Shown here: piece by piece, positions 54,095 through 63,576 of the stretch
Layout of the letters: the number at the start of each line of letters is the position of its first letter
Numbering within the stretch: the first letter of the stretch is position 1
Assembly: GCF_044386045.1 (NCBI RefSeq)
Contig: NZ_JBISCD010000039.1
Span: 186,001-250,000 of the forward strand
Direction of reading: 5' to 3'
Source of the DNA: Thalassobellus sediminis
GTDB taxonomy: Bacteria > Bacteroidota > Bacteroidia > Flavobacteriales > Flavobacteriaceae
Length of the DNA: 64,000 bases
The notes under the pieces: model-generated
The model's database searches: none
What the model saw: only the letters and a program-made list of their open reading frames with translations
Told to the model about the DNA's origin: nothing
Position numbers and translations under genes: made by a program

Positions 54095-55123
54095 GTGAAG
54101 TTTACAGCACAACAAATAGCAGGGATTTTAGAAGGAGAAGTTGTTGGAGATCCTGATATAGAAGTATCAAAGCTTTCCAAGATAGAAGAAGGTTTTAATG
54201 GTGCTTTAACATTTTTAGCGAATCCAAAATATACGCCACATATATATACTACAGAAGCTTCAATAACTATTGTAAATAAAACATTTGAGCCAGATAGCAA
54301 TATTAAAACAACACTCATTAAGGTTGATGATGCTTATTTAGCCTTTTCAAAAATATTAGAATATTATAATTCTGTTAAGTTTAATAAATTAGGTATTGAA
54401 CAACCATCATTTATTTCGGAATCATCTAAATATGGTGATAATTTTTATGCAGGAGCATTTTCATACATTGGAGATAATGTGATTTTAGGAGATAATGTAA
54501 AAATATTTCCAAATGTATATTTGGGAGATAATGTAGAGATTGGTAATGATTCTATTGTCTTTTCTGGTGCTAAAATTTATTCTGAAACTATTATAGGTAA
54601 AAATTGTGTTATACATTCTGGAGCTATAATTGGTGCCGATGGATTTGGTTTTGCTCCTAATGAAAAAGGTGGATATAATAAAATACCACAAACAGGAAAT
54701 GTAATTATTGAAGATTTTGTTGATATTGGTGCTGTTACTACAATAGATAGAGCTACATTAGGCTCAACTATTATACGAGAAGGAGTCAAGTTAGATAATC
54801 AAATTCAAATAGGACATAATGTTGAAATTGGTAAAAACACAGTAATAGCTGCACAAACAGGTATTGCAGGATCTACTAAAGTTGGTGACCATTGTCAAAT
54901 AGGTGGACAAGTTGGGATTGCAGGACATATTACTGTTGGTAATAATGTTAGAATTCAAGCTCAATCTGGTATTGGTAGAAATATTAAAGATAATGAAATG
55001 ATTCAAGGCTCTCCAGCTATTACATTAAGTGACTATAATAAGTCGTATGTACATTTTAAAAATTTGCCTAAAATTGTAAAAAATATTAATGATTTAGAAA
55101 AAAAAGTGAATGGGAATAGTTAA
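54095..55123 (+). CDS. lpxD: UDP-3-O-acylglucosamine N-acyltransferase LpxD
   Basis: This 342-residue enzyme has the N-terminal uridine-binding domain (MKFTAQQIAGILEGEVVGD, about 1-100) and then a left-handed beta-helix of hexapeptide repeats (IGDNVILGDNVKIFPNV and on). It includes DGFGFAP, the block IDRATLGSTIIREGVKLDN, and the catalytic His of IQIGHNVEIGKN. It adds the N-linked 3-hydroxyacyl chain to UDP-3-acyl-glucosamine in lipid A synthesis. The start is GTG at 54095. Its end overlaps lpxC-fabZ by 14 bases. Confidence 0.93.
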   Translation: MKFTAQQIAGILEGEVVGDPDIEVSKLSKIEEGFNGALTFLANPKYTPHIYTTEASITIVNKTFEPDSNIKTTLIKVDDAYLAFSKILEYYNSVKFNKLGIEQPSFISESSKYGDNFYAGAFSYIGDNVILGDNVKIFPNVYLGDNVEIGNDSIVFSGAKIYSETIIGKNCVIHSGAIIGADGFGFAPNEKGGYNKIPQTGNVIIEDFVDIGAVTTIDRATLGSTIIREGVKLDNQIQIGHNVEIGKNTVIAAQTGIAGSTKVGDHCQIGGQVGIAGHITVGNNVRIQAQSGIGRNIKDNEMIQGSPAITLSDYNKSYVHFKNLPKIVKNINDLEKKVNGNS

Positions 55124-56516
55124 TACAGAAATCAAACAAAAAACCATCCAAAAAGAAATATCCTTAACAGGAGTTGGTTTACATACTGGTAAAAACGTAA
55201 CCTTAACATTTAAACCTGCAATTGTAAATTCAGGTTTTACTTTTCAACGTGTAGATTTAGAAGGAACACCTACAATAAAAGCTGATGCTAATTATGTGAC
55301 TAATACACAAAGAGGAACGTGTTTAGAAAAAAATGGTGTAACCATTCAAACATCAGAGCATGTACTTGCTGCTTTGGTAGGTTTAGATATAGATAATGCT
55401 ATAATTCAATTAGATGCTTCTGAACCTCCAATTATGGACGGTTCTTCGAAGTTTTTTGTTGAAGCTATAGAAAAAGCCGGTATTACGGAACTTGATGCTT
55501 TTAGAGAAGAATATGTTGTTACAGATATTGTTTCCTATACAGATGAAGAAACAGGTAGTGAAATTTTATTGATGCCTTCTAAGGAATACCAAATTACCAC
55601 TATGGTAGATTTCGGAACCAAGGTTTTAGGAACACAGAATGCTACTTTAAATCAGATTTCAGATTTTAAAAAGGATATTTCAGATTCGCGTACATTTAGT
55701 TTTTTACATGAAATAGAAATGCTTTTAGAGCATGGTCTTATAAAAGGTGGCGATTTAAATAATGCTATTGTTTATGTTGATAAAGCATTATCGCCTGAAA
55801 CAATGGAAAAGTTAAGAGTTGCCTTTAAAAAAGATAGCATTGCAGTTAAGCCAAATGGCATTTTAGATAACTTAACATTGCATCATCCTAATGAAGCTGC
55901 AAGACATAAATTGTTAGATGTATTAGGAGATCTTGCTTTAATTGGAACAAGAATAAGAGGTAAAGTTATAGCAAATAAGCCAGGGCATTTTGTAAACACA
56001 CAGTTTGCTAAAAAAATGTCTAAGCTTATAAAAAACGAAAGACGCAATAATGTGCCTTCAATTGATTTGAATCAAACACCTTTAATGGATGTTACTCAAA
56101 TTATGGCTATGTTACCGCATAGACAGCCATTTTTGTTAATAGATAAAGTATTTGAACTTTCTGATAGTCATGTAATTGCTCAGAAAAATGTTACCATGAA
56201 CGAAGAGTTCTTTAAAGGTCATTTTCCTGGAGCACCAGTAATGCCTGGAGTTTTAATTGTAGAAGCTATGGCGCAAACTGGAGGTGTATTGGTTTTAAAT
56301 ACGGTTCCTGACCCTGAAAATTATTTAACGTTCTTTATGAAAATGGATAATGTTAAGTTTAAACAAAAAGTAGTTCCAGGAGATACGTTAATATTTAAAT
56401 GTTCGTTAATTACACCAATACGTCGAGGTATTTGCCACATGCAAGGCTATGCTTATGCAAACGGTAAGCTTTGTGCAGAAGCTGAATTAATGGCGCAAAT
56501 TTCAAAAGTAAAATAA
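55110..56516 (+). CDS. lpxC-fabZ: Bifunctional LpxC deacetylase / FabZ dehydratase
   Basis: This 468-residue fusion has the LpxC part (about 1-310), with GVGLHTGKNV, SEHVLAALVGL (the zinc-ligand histidine block), DGSSKFFVEA, SDSRTF and LHHPNEAARHKLLD, and the FabZ part (about 325-468), with MLPHRQPFLLIDKV and FKGHFPGAPVMPGV (catalytic His near 371). The first activity commits UDP-3-acyl-GlcNAc to lipid A; the second dehydrates 3-hydroxyacyl-ACP, so the two compete for one acyl pool. The fusion is standard in Bacteroidota, not a sequencing error. Confidence 0.95.
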   Translation: MGIVNTEIKQKTIQKEISLTGVGLHTGKNVTLTFKPAIVNSGFTFQRVDLEGTPTIKADANYVTNTQRGTCLEKNGVTIQTSEHVLAALVGLDIDNAIIQLDASEPPIMDGSSKFFVEAIEKAGITELDAFREEYVVTDIVSYTDEETGSEILLMPSKEYQITTMVDFGTKVLGTQNATLNQISDFKKDISDSRTFSFLHEIEMLLEHGLIKGGDLNNAIVYVDKALSPETMEKLRVAFKKDSIAVKPNGILDNLTLHHPNEAARHKLLDVLGDLALIGTRIRGKVIANKPGHFVNTQFAKKMSKLIKNERRNNVPSIDLNQTPLMDVTQIMAMLPHRQPFLLIDKVFELSDSHVIAQKNVTMNEEFFKGHFPGAPVMPGVLIVEAMAQTGGVLVLNTVPDPENYLTFFMKMDNVKFKQKVVPGDTLIFKCSLITPIRRGICHMQGYAYANGKLCAEAELMAQISKVK

Positions 56517-56521
56517 TATAT

Positions 56522-57307
56522 ATGAATCAACCATTAGCATATGTGCATCCAGGTGCAAAAATCGCAAAAAATGTGGTTATTGAGCCTTTTACAACTATTC
56601 ATAATAATGTAATAATTGGAGAAGGAACTTGGATAGGAAGTAATGTCACTATTATGGAAGGTGCGCGTATTGGTAAAAATTGTAATATTTTCCCAGGATC
56701 AGTCATTTCAGCTGTACCGCAAGATTTGAAATACAATGATGAAGATACTACAGTAGAAATAGGTGATAACGTAACTATAAGAGAATGCGTTACAATTAAT
56801 AGAGGTACCGCCGATAGAATGAAGACAGTTATTGGTGATAATTGTTTAATTATGGCATATTGCCATGTTGCTCATGATTGTATTGTAGGTAAGAATTGTA
56901 TTTTTTCAAATAACAGTACACTTGCAGGACATATAACCATTGGAGATTATGTTGTTTTAGCTGGAATGACGGCTGTTCATCAATTTGTTTCAGTCGGAAA
57001 TCATGCATTCGTTACTGGTGGATCTTTAGTTAGAAAAGATGTGCCTCCTTATGTAAAAGCAGCAAGAGAACCATTGTCTTATGTAGGAATAAATTCCGTA
57101 GGTTTAAGAAGGCGTGGTTATACAACAGAAAAAATTAGAGAAATTCAAAATATTTACAGAATTCTCTATCAAAAAAATTATAATAATACACAAGCTTCAG
57201 AAATTATCGAGGCAGAAATGGAAGCAACTCCAGAACGCGATGAAGTACTTCAATTTATTAAGAATTCGCATCGTGGTATTATGAAAGGATATTTTAAATC
57301 AAACTAA
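56522..57307 (+). CDS. lpxA: UDP-N-acetylglucosamine acyltransferase LpxA
   Basis: This 261-residue left-handed beta-helix enzyme has hexapeptide repeats (VHPGAKIAKNVVIEPF, ISAVPQDLKYNDED), the catalytic His region MTAVHQFVSVG and a helical C-terminal domain (GLRRRGYTTEKIREIQNIYR). It transfers the first 3-hydroxyacyl chain to UDP-GlcNAc. It begins 5 bases after lpxC-fabZ and is followed after 4 bases by efp. Confidence 0.95.
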   Translation: MNQPLAYVHPGAKIAKNVVIEPFTTIHNNVIIGEGTWIGSNVTIMEGARIGKNCNIFPGSVISAVPQDLKYNDEDTTVEIGDNVTIRECVTINRGTADRMKTVIGDNCLIMAYCHVAHDCIVGKNCIFSNNSTLAGHITIGDYVVLAGMTAVHQFVSVGNHAFVTGGSLVRKDVPPYVKAAREPLSYVGINSVGLRRRGYTTEKIREIQNIYRILYQKNYNNTQASEIIEAEMEATPERDEVLQFIKNSHRGIMKGYFKSN

Positions 57308-57311
57308 ATTT

Positions 57312-57878
57312 ATGGCAACTACAAGTGATATTAGAAATGGCTTATGCATTAAGTATAACAACGATATTTATAAAATAATAGAGTTTTTACATGTAAAACC
57401 TGGAAAAGGACCTGCGTTTGTAAGAACAAAAATGAAAAGTGTTACTAGCGGAAAAGTATTAGATAATACATTTTCTGCAGGACATAAATTAGAAGATGTA
57501 CGTGTAGAAACACATAAGTTTCAATTTTTATATAATGATGGTGAATATTATCATTTTATGAATACAGAAGATTATTCTCAAATTCAATTAATGGAATCTG
57601 CTTTAGATAATCCAGGATTAATGAAAGAAGGAGAGGTAGTTACTGTTTTAATTAATACTGAAGACAGTATGCCGTTATCGGTAGATTTACCAGCTAGTGT
57701 AATTTTAGAAGTTACTGCTACAGAACCTGGGGTTAAAGGAAATACAGCTACAAATGCTACAAAACCTGCTACTGTTGAAACAGGAGCAACAGTAAATGTG
57801 CCTTTGTTTATTAATGAAGGTGATAAAATTAAAGTTGAAACAGATAAGGGAACGTATAAAGAACGCGTTAAAGAATAG
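57312..57878 (+). CDS. efp: Translation elongation factor P
   Basis: This 188-residue protein has the three-domain EF-P form: the KOW-like domain with VKPGKGPAFVRTK (tip lysine Lys32), the OB domain with VRVETHKFQFLYNDGEYYHFMN, and the C-terminal VPLFINEGDKIKVETDKG signature. It relieves ribosome stalling at proline runs. Position inside the lipid A cluster, 4 bases after lpxA, is the usual Flavobacteriia order. Confidence 0.96.
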   Translation: MATTSDIRNGLCIKYNNDIYKIIEFLHVKPGKGPAFVRTKMKSVTSGKVLDNTFSAGHKLEDVRVETHKFQFLYNDGEYYHFMNTEDYSQIQLMESALDNPGLMKEGEVVTVLINTEDSMPLSVDLPASVILEVTATEPGVKGNTATNATKPATVETGATVNVPLFINEGDKIKVETDKGTYKERVKE

Positions 57879-57884
57879 TTTTTT

Positions 57885-58832
57885 TTGAAATTTCCAAACC
57901 CACATACCTTAAAACAAATTGCTCAATTAATTGATTGTAATTTTGTTGGAGAAGAAGCATTTCAAGTATTAGGAATCAATGAAATTCATGTTGTTGAATC
58001 AGGCGATATTGTATTTGTAGATCACCCTAAATACTATGATAAGGCTTTAAATTCTGCTGCTACTATTATTTTAATTAATAAAGAAGTTGAATGTCCAAAG
58101 GGAAAAGCATTATTAATTAGCGACGACCCTTTTAGAGATTTTAATAAGCTTACAAATTATTTTAAGCCTTTTGAATCTTCTACTAAGCAGATATCAAGTT
58201 CTGCTATTATAGGAAAAGACACAGTGATTCAACCAAATTGTTTTATTGGTCATAATGTTGTTATTGGCGATAATTGTTTAATTCATTCTAATGTTAGCAT
58301 TTATGATGATACAATTATTGGCAACAATGTCACCATTCATGCAGGAACTGTTTTAGGAGCAAATGCTTTTTATTACAAAAAAAGACCTGAAGGGTATGAT
58401 AGGTTAAAATCTGGTGGGCGCGTAGTGATACAAGATCATGTGGATATTGGCGCAGCCTGTACTATTGATAGAGGTGTTACTGCTGATACCTTAATTGGTG
58501 AAGGCTCAAAGCTAGATAATCAAATACAAATAGGGCATGATACTATTATTGGTAAAAAATGTCTTATCGCTTCTCAAACAGGTATAGCTGGCTGTGTTGT
58601 TGTTGAAGATAATGTTACTATTTGGGGACAAGTAGGGGTTAAAAGTGGCATTACAATAGCTAAAGGCACCGAGCTTTATGCGCAATCTGGTTTAGGGCAT
58701 TCGACAATAGAAAATAAAGCGTATTTTGGTTCGCCTGCTTCTGAAGCTAGAGAAAAATTTAAAGAAATGGCTTATGTTAGAAAAATTCCTGAAATATTAG
58801 AGAAGTTAAATAATCAAGATAATAAAGAGTAA
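57885..58832 (+). CDS. LpxD-like acyltransferase paralogue
   Basis: This 315-residue protein has an LpxD-type N-terminal domain (HTLKQIAQLIDCNFVGEE) and a long left-handed beta-helix (IGHNVVIGDNCLIHSNV), with the family block IDRGVTADTLIGEGSKLDN and IQIGHDTIIGKK. It carries a short insertion (YYKKRPEGYDRLKSGG) where LpxD has DGFGFAPNEKGG, so the acyl-binding groove may differ. The start is TTG at 57885, because the frame shares its last stop with efp (57876-57878) and no ATG lies near. A second acyl specificity or a different sugar acceptor is possible. Confidence 0.85.
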   Translation: MKFPNPHTLKQIAQLIDCNFVGEEAFQVLGINEIHVVESGDIVFVDHPKYYDKALNSAATIILINKEVECPKGKALLISDDPFRDFNKLTNYFKPFESSTKQISSSAIIGKDTVIQPNCFIGHNVVIGDNCLIHSNVSIYDDTIIGNNVTIHAGTVLGANAFYYKKRPEGYDRLKSGGRVVIQDHVDIGAACTIDRGVTADTLIGEGSKLDNQIQIGHDTIIGKKCLIASQTGIAGCVVVEDNVTIWGQVGVKSGITIAKGTELYAQSGLGHSTIENKAYFGSPASEAREKFKEMAYVRKIPEILEKLNNQDNKE

Positions 58833-58849
58833 AAAATAAATGTTGGTTT

Positions 58850-58884
58850 TTGCTTTAAAATTTTAATTCAAAAAATTACATTTG
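58850..58884 (+). promoter_or_regulatory. Possible promoter of sucD
   Basis: TTG at 58850-58852 and TACATTTG at 58877-58884 (TANNTTTG consensus), spacing 24 bases, slightly above the usual 17-23. The start codon is 38 bases downstream. Confidence 0.45.
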
Positions 58885-58921
58885 CTTTTTATAAAAAATT
58901 AATAAAGAAAAATAATCTCCT

Positions 58922-59794
58922 ATGAGTGTTTTAGTAAATAAGGATTCAAAAATAATAGTTCAAGGTTTTACAGGTAGTGAAGGAACATTTCACGCCAGCC
59001 AAATGATAGAATACGGTACAAATGTCGTTGGTGGTGTAACACCAGGAAAAGGAGGTCAATCACATTTAGAAAGACCTGTTTTTAATACGGTTGCAGATGC
59101 TGTTAAAGAAGTTGGAGCAGATACTACTATCATTTTTGTACCACCAGCTTTTGCTGCTGATGCTATTATGGAAGCTGCTGATGCTGGTATTAAAGTTATT
59201 ATTACTATCACAGAAGGTATTCCAGTTGCAGATATGATTACTGCTTCTAGTTATATAAAAAATAAAGATTGTCGTTTAATCGGCCCTAACTGTCCAGGTG
59301 TTATTACGCCAGGAGAAGCTAAAGTTGGTATTATGCCAGGTTTTGTTTTCAAAAAAGGAAAAGTTGGTATTGTTTCTAAATCAGGAACATTAACTTATGA
59401 AGCTGCAGATCAAGTTGTAAAACAAGGTTTAGGAATTACTACAGCAATTGGTATTGGAGGAGATCCAATTATTGGAACTACTACAAAAGAAGCTGTTGAG
59501 TTATTAATAAATGATCCAGAAACTGAAGCTGTTGTAATGATTGGTGAAATTGGTGGTCAATTAGAAGCTGATGCTGCAAATTGGTATAAATCTAGTGGAA
59601 GTACAAAACCAGTTGTTGGTTTTATTGCTGGGGAAACTGCTCCTGCAGGACGTACAATGGGTCACGCAGGTGCTATTGTTGGAGGAAGTGATGATACAGC
59701 ACAAGCTAAAAAAGCAATAATGAGAGAGTGTGGAATACATGTTGTAGATTCTCCTGCTGAAATTGGAAAAAAGATTGCTGAAGTTTTAGGATAA
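58922..59794 (+). CDS. sucD: Succinyl-CoA ligase, alpha subunit
   Basis: This 290-residue enzyme has the CoA-binding Rossmann domain (IIVQGFTGSEGTFHA, GGVTPGKGG), GPNCPGVITPGE, and the phosphohistidine loop RTMGHAGAIVGG (His248). It makes succinate and a nucleoside triphosphate from succinyl-CoA with the beta subunit, which is not in the window. It has its own promoter-like box and a strong terminator, so it is a single-gene unit. Confidence 0.95.
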   Translation: MSVLVNKDSKIIVQGFTGSEGTFHASQMIEYGTNVVGGVTPGKGGQSHLERPVFNTVADAVKEVGADTTIIFVPPAFAADAIMEAADAGIKVIITITEGIPVADMITASSYIKNKDCRLIGPNCPGVITPGEAKVGIMPGFVFKKGKVGIVSKSGTLTYEAADQVVKQGLGITTAIGIGGDPIIGTTTKEAVELLINDPETEAVVMIGEIGGQLEADAANWYKSSGSTKPVVGFIAGETAPAGRTMGHAGAIVGGSDDTAQAKKAIMRECGIHVVDSPAEIGKKIAEVLG

Positions 59795-59814
59795 CAGCCA
59801 TAATATATTTTAAG

Positions 59815-59843
59815 AACCTCACATGATTTGTGAGGTTTTTTTA
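59815..59843 (+). terminator. Intrinsic terminator after sucD
   Basis: Stem AACCTCACA (59815-59823), loop of 5, TGTGAGGTT (59829-59837), followed directly by a T-run. It begins 20 bases after the sucD stop. Confidence 0.9.
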
Positions 59844-59872
59844 TTTGAAGCAATTTGGATTTATTATATTTG
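59844..59872 (+). promoter_or_regulatory. Possible promoter of fabG
   Basis: TTTG at 59844-59847 and TATATTTG at 59865-59872, spacing 17 bases, a full match to the Bacteroidota TTG-N17-23-TANNTTTG pattern. It lies right after the sucD terminator and 79 bases ahead of the fabG start. Confidence 0.5.
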
Positions 59873-59951
59873 AATTGAAAATATTTAACCAACTACAAAC
59901 GATTTTTGAAAATGTTTATTCTTTAAAATTCGTTGAATTAAAATAAATGGA

Positions 59952-60698
59952 ATGAAATTATTAGAAGGAAAAACGGCAATTGTTACAGGAGCTAGTAGAG
60001 GTATAGGAAAAGGAATTGCTCAAGTATTTGCTAAACAAGGTGCTAATGTAGCTTTTACCTATAGTTCATCTGTTGATGCAGCGAATGAATTAGAAAAAGA
60101 ATTAAATGCTTTAGGTGTTAAAGCAAAAGGATATAAAAGTAATGCAGCTAGTTTTTCAGAAGCTCAAGCTTTAGCAGATGAAGTTGTTAAAGAGTTTGGA
60201 AGCATTGATGTTTTAGTTAACAACGCAGGTATTACTAAAGACAACTTATTAATGCGTATTAGCGAAGAAGATTTTGATACTGTTATTGAGGTAAATTTAA
60301 AGTCTGTTTTTAATATGACGAAGGCTGTACAACGTACGATGCTTAAACAGCGTAAAGGCTCTATTATTAATATGAGCTCTGTAGTTGGTGTTAAAGGAAA
60401 TGCAGGACAAACTAATTATGCCGCATCAAAAGCTGGTATTATTGGGTTTTCAAAATCAGTAGCATTAGAGTTAGGGTCTCGTAATATTAGAAGTAACGTA
60501 GTTGCTCCTGGTTTTATCGAAACTGAAATGACAGCTAAACTTGACGAAGAGGTAGTTAAAGGATGGCGCGCAGGAATTCCTTTAAAGAGAGGCGGAACTC
60601 CAGATGATATTGCTAATGTGTGTGTGTTTTTAGCTAGTGATATGTCTGCTTACATTACAGGACAAACATTAAATGTTGATGGTGGAATGCTAACATAA
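59952..60698 (+). CDS. fabG: 3-oxoacyl-ACP reductase FabG
   Basis: This 248-residue classical SDR has the cofactor site TGASRGIGKG, LVNNAGITKDNLL (the FabG signature), the catalytic Ser143, Tyr156 and Lys160 (NYAASKAG), and the end FIETEMTAKL and GQTLNVDGGM. It reduces 3-oxoacyl-ACP in fatty acid elongation. The next gene starts 3 bases after its stop. Confidence 0.93.
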   Translation: MKLLEGKTAIVTGASRGIGKGIAQVFAKQGANVAFTYSSSVDAANELEKELNALGVKAKGYKSNAASFSEAQALADEVVKEFGSIDVLVNNAGITKDNLLMRISEEDFDTVIEVNLKSVFNMTKAVQRTMLKQRKGSIINMSSVVGVKGNAGQTNYAASKAGIIGFSKSVALELGSRNIRSNVVAPGFIETEMTAKLDEEVVKGWRAGIPLKRGGTPDDIANVCVFLASDMSAYITGQTLNVDGGMLT

Positions 60699-60701
60699 GC
60701 C

Positions 60702-62735
60702 ATGTCTTCAGAAACTATAATTTATATAATACTTGCTGGAATTATAGCGTTATTATTAGCGCTTTTTCAGTATTTTAAAAAAGAAAAAAGCATGTCTAAA
60801 TTGAACATGCTTTTTTCTTTTTTAAGGTTTCTTACTATTTTTTCAGTTTTGTTATTACTTATTAATCCTAAGTTTAATCAAATTAAACTTTCGGTTGAAA
60901 AGCCTAATTTGGTTGTGGCTATTGATAATTCAAATTCAACATCTTTTCTAAAACAAGATGAAAAAGTAAGGTCTTTAATAGAAACCTTATCAAAAAATAA
61001 AGAAATAAATAATAAATTTAATTTAAACTTCTATACGTTTGGAGAATCGCTTCAAAGTTTAGATTCTTTAACGTTTTTAGAAAAACAAACTAATATTTAT
61101 GAGGCATTTAATAGGTTTTCTGAAGTATACAGACATACAGTAGCACCAACGTTATTAATTACTGATGGTAATCAAACTTATGGTAATGATTATGAGTTTT
61201 CGTATTTAGATTACAAACAACCTATCTTTCCTATTATTCTGGGGGATACAGTTGTTCATACCGATTTAAAAATTGAACAACTTAACGTTAATAAGTATGC
61301 TTATCTAAAAAATAAATTTCCTGTAGAATCTATTGTAGTTTACAATGGTAATGCTCAAGTAGAATCAAATTTTATAGTTAAGCAAGGCAATACCACCGTG
61401 TATTCTGAAGTGGTAAGTTTCTCTAAAAACAATAATTCAAAGTTAGTTAGTTTTACTTTACCTGCATCGACTGTTGGAGTTAATAGTTATAAAGCAACAC
61501 TTATTCCTATTAAAAACGAAAAAAATACAGTAAATAATTCTAAGAATTTTGCAGTTGAAGTCATCGATCAAAAGACTAAAATAGCTATTGTTCATGATTT
61601 TTTACATCCAGATTTAGGTGTATTTAAAAAGAGTATTGAAAGTAATGAACAACGGTCTGTAACTTTTTTAAGCCCAAATGAAATTGAAAGTCAAATAAAT
61701 GATTTTCAATTAATTATGTTGTATCAGCCAAACAGAAAGTTTAAGGATTTGTTTAATGTTTTAAATAAAGAAAATAAAAACTTGTTTGTTATTGAAGGCT
61801 CTAAAACAGATCTTAATTTTTTAAATAGCATAAATACAAATTACCAACACGAAGTAACTCAGCAAACCGAAGTGTATCAAGCAGAGTTAAACAGTAATTA
61901 TACACCATTTATAATTGATGATATTAATTTTGAATCATTTCCGCCACTTACATCAAATTATGGTTATGTAAATTTTTCAATACCGTTTGAATCTATATTG
62001 AATAAAAGTATTCGAGGAGTAGCGACAAACGAACCTTTATTAATGACTTTTGAAAAAAGTGGTAGGCGAGAAGCTGTATTGTTTGGAGAGAACATTTGGC
62101 AATGGCGTGCTCAAAATTTTATAAATTCAAAGTCCTTTAATCAATTTGATGATTTCATAGGAAAACTGATTCAGTATTTAGCTTCAAACAAAAGAAGGCA
62201 TCGATTAAATTTAGAATATAATTCTTTTTATAATGGTAGCACAAATATTATTGTTAAAGCGCAGTATTTTGATAAAAATTATGAGATCGACACTAGAGAA
62301 TCTCTATCAATTTTTATTACAGATGAAATATTGAAAACTACAAAAACGCTTCCTTTAATTTTAAATAATAACTATTATCAGGTAGATTTAAGTAGTTTGT
62401 CACCTTCTAAATATAATTTTACAGTCCGTACAGCTAATCAAAATATTTCTAAATCTGGTCAGTTTGAAATTTTAGAATATAATGTAGAACAACAATTTTT
62501 AAACGCTAATGTAACAAAGTTAGAACAATTAGCTACTAACAGTAAAGGAAATGCTTATTTTATTGATAAAACAGATGACTTAATTAACGATTTGTTAGCT
62601 GATAATAGGTATGTTTCTATTCAAAAAAGCAATAAAAATAGTCTACCTTTGATAGATTGGAAATATCTACTCGCAATTATAGCGATAAGCTTAGTATCAG
62701 AGTGGTTTTTAAGAAAATATAACGGATTAATTTAA
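60702..62735 (+). CDS. Membrane protein with a VWA-like domain
   Basis: This 677-residue protein has two N-terminal membrane helices (about 5-25 and 38-57), a VWA-type domain starting at NLVVAIDNSNSTSFL (a MIDAS-like Asp-x-Ser-x-Ser), TLLITDGNQTYGND further on, a large periplasmic part of beta-rich domains, and a C-terminal membrane helix (IDWKYLLAIIAISLVSEWFL). It resembles the large VWA membrane proteins near MoxR-type operons in Bacteroidota, but none of those partners is visible here. It lies between two SDR genes, 3 bases after fabG and 1 base before the next. Confidence 0.8.
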   Translation: MSSETIIYIILAGIIALLLALFQYFKKEKSMSKLNMLFSFLRFLTIFSVLLLLINPKFNQIKLSVEKPNLVVAIDNSNSTSFLKQDEKVRSLIETLSKNKEINNKFNLNFYTFGESLQSLDSLTFLEKQTNIYEAFNRFSEVYRHTVAPTLLITDGNQTYGNDYEFSYLDYKQPIFPIILGDTVVHTDLKIEQLNVNKYAYLKNKFPVESIVVYNGNAQVESNFIVKQGNTTVYSEVVSFSKNNNSKLVSFTLPASTVGVNSYKATLIPIKNEKNTVNNSKNFAVEVIDQKTKIAIVHDFLHPDLGVFKKSIESNEQRSVTFLSPNEIESQINDFQLIMLYQPNRKFKDLFNVLNKENKNLFVIEGSKTDLNFLNSINTNYQHEVTQQTEVYQAELNSNYTPFIIDDINFESFPPLTSNYGYVNFSIPFESILNKSIRGVATNEPLLMTFEKSGRREAVLFGENIWQWRAQNFINSKSFNQFDDFIGKLIQYLASNKRRHRLNLEYNSFYNGSTNIIVKAQYFDKNYEIDTRESLSIFITDEILKTTKTLPLILNNNYYQVDLSSLSPSKYNFTVRTANQNISKSGQFEILEYNVEQQFLNANVTKLEQLATNSKGNAYFIDKTDDLINDLLADNRYVSIQKSNKNSLPLIDWKYLLAIIAISLVSEWFLRKYNGLI

Positions 62736-62736
62736 A

Positions 62737-63507
62737 ATGAAAAAAGAAAGTAAAACAGCTTTAATTACCGGTTCATCATCTGGTGTTGGTGCAGCTACTT
62801 GTATCGAATTCGCAAAAAGAGGATGGAATGTTGTTGTTAATTATTCTAAAAGCAAAAGTGATGCTCATAATGTTGCCGAAATTTGCAAAAGTTTCGGGGT
62901 ATACGTTTTAGTGTGTCAAGCAAATGTAGCCGATGAAGATGATTGCAAAAGAATGATTGAAGAAACAATCAATTCTTTTAACCGTATAGATGCATTAGTA
63001 AATAATGCAGGAGCTACAAGGTTTTGTGGTTATAACAATCTAGACGGACTTAATAAACAGGATTTTCAAGATCTTTATGAAGTTAATGTCATTGGGGCTT
63101 ATCAAATGGTAAAATTAGCCGCTAAGCATTTAAAAAAGACTAACGGAGCAATTGTTAATACAACTTCTATTAGTGCTGTATCTGGTGTAGGTAGCTCTAT
63201 TGCTTATGCTGCTTCTAAAGGCGCTTTGTCTACTATGACGCTTTCACTTGCCCATGCACTATCTCCAGAAGTTAGAGTAAATGGTGTTTGTCCTGGTTTT
63301 ATTCAAACTAGATGGACAAAAGGTTTTTTGGGTGAAAGATATGAGTCTGTTAAAGAAAACGTAGAGAAAACAACATTAACTAATAGTACATCATTGCCTG
63401 AAGATATTGCTAAAGGGATTATTTATTTGGCAGCAGATGCAAGAACAACTTCAGGACAAATATTAACTATTGATGGAGGTCAATTAGTATATCAAGGAAA
63501 AATTTAA
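62737..63507 (+). CDS. SDR-family oxidoreductase
   Basis: This 256-residue classical SDR has TGSSSGVGAAT (cofactor site), LVNNAGATRF, NTTSISAVSGVGSSIAYAAS with the catalytic Ser, Tyr and Lys, and GQILTIDGGQLVY at the end. It resembles FabG-like and glucose-1-dehydrogenase-like enzymes; the substrate is not readable. It is probably co-transcribed with fabG and the VWA gene because only 1 to 3 bases separate them. Confidence 0.88.
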   Translation: MKKESKTALITGSSSGVGAATCIEFAKRGWNVVVNYSKSKSDAHNVAEICKSFGVYVLVCQANVADEDDCKRMIEETINSFNRIDALVNNAGATRFCGYNNLDGLNKQDFQDLYEVNVIGAYQMVKLAAKHLKKTNGAIVNTTSISAVSGVGSSIAYAASKGALSTMTLSLAHALSPEVRVNGVCPGFIQTRWTKGFLGERYESVKENVEKTTLTNSTSLPEDIAKGIIYLAADARTTSGQILTIDGGQLVYQGKI

Positions 63508-63576
63508 TCTTTATATAACTATATAATTAAAGACATCATATAAAAACAAATCAATTAATTTAAACTAAAATAAGTA

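Noticed and set aside
55110..56516. LpxC-FabZ fusion as a novel gene fusion
   Set aside because: This fusion is standard throughout Bacteroidota.
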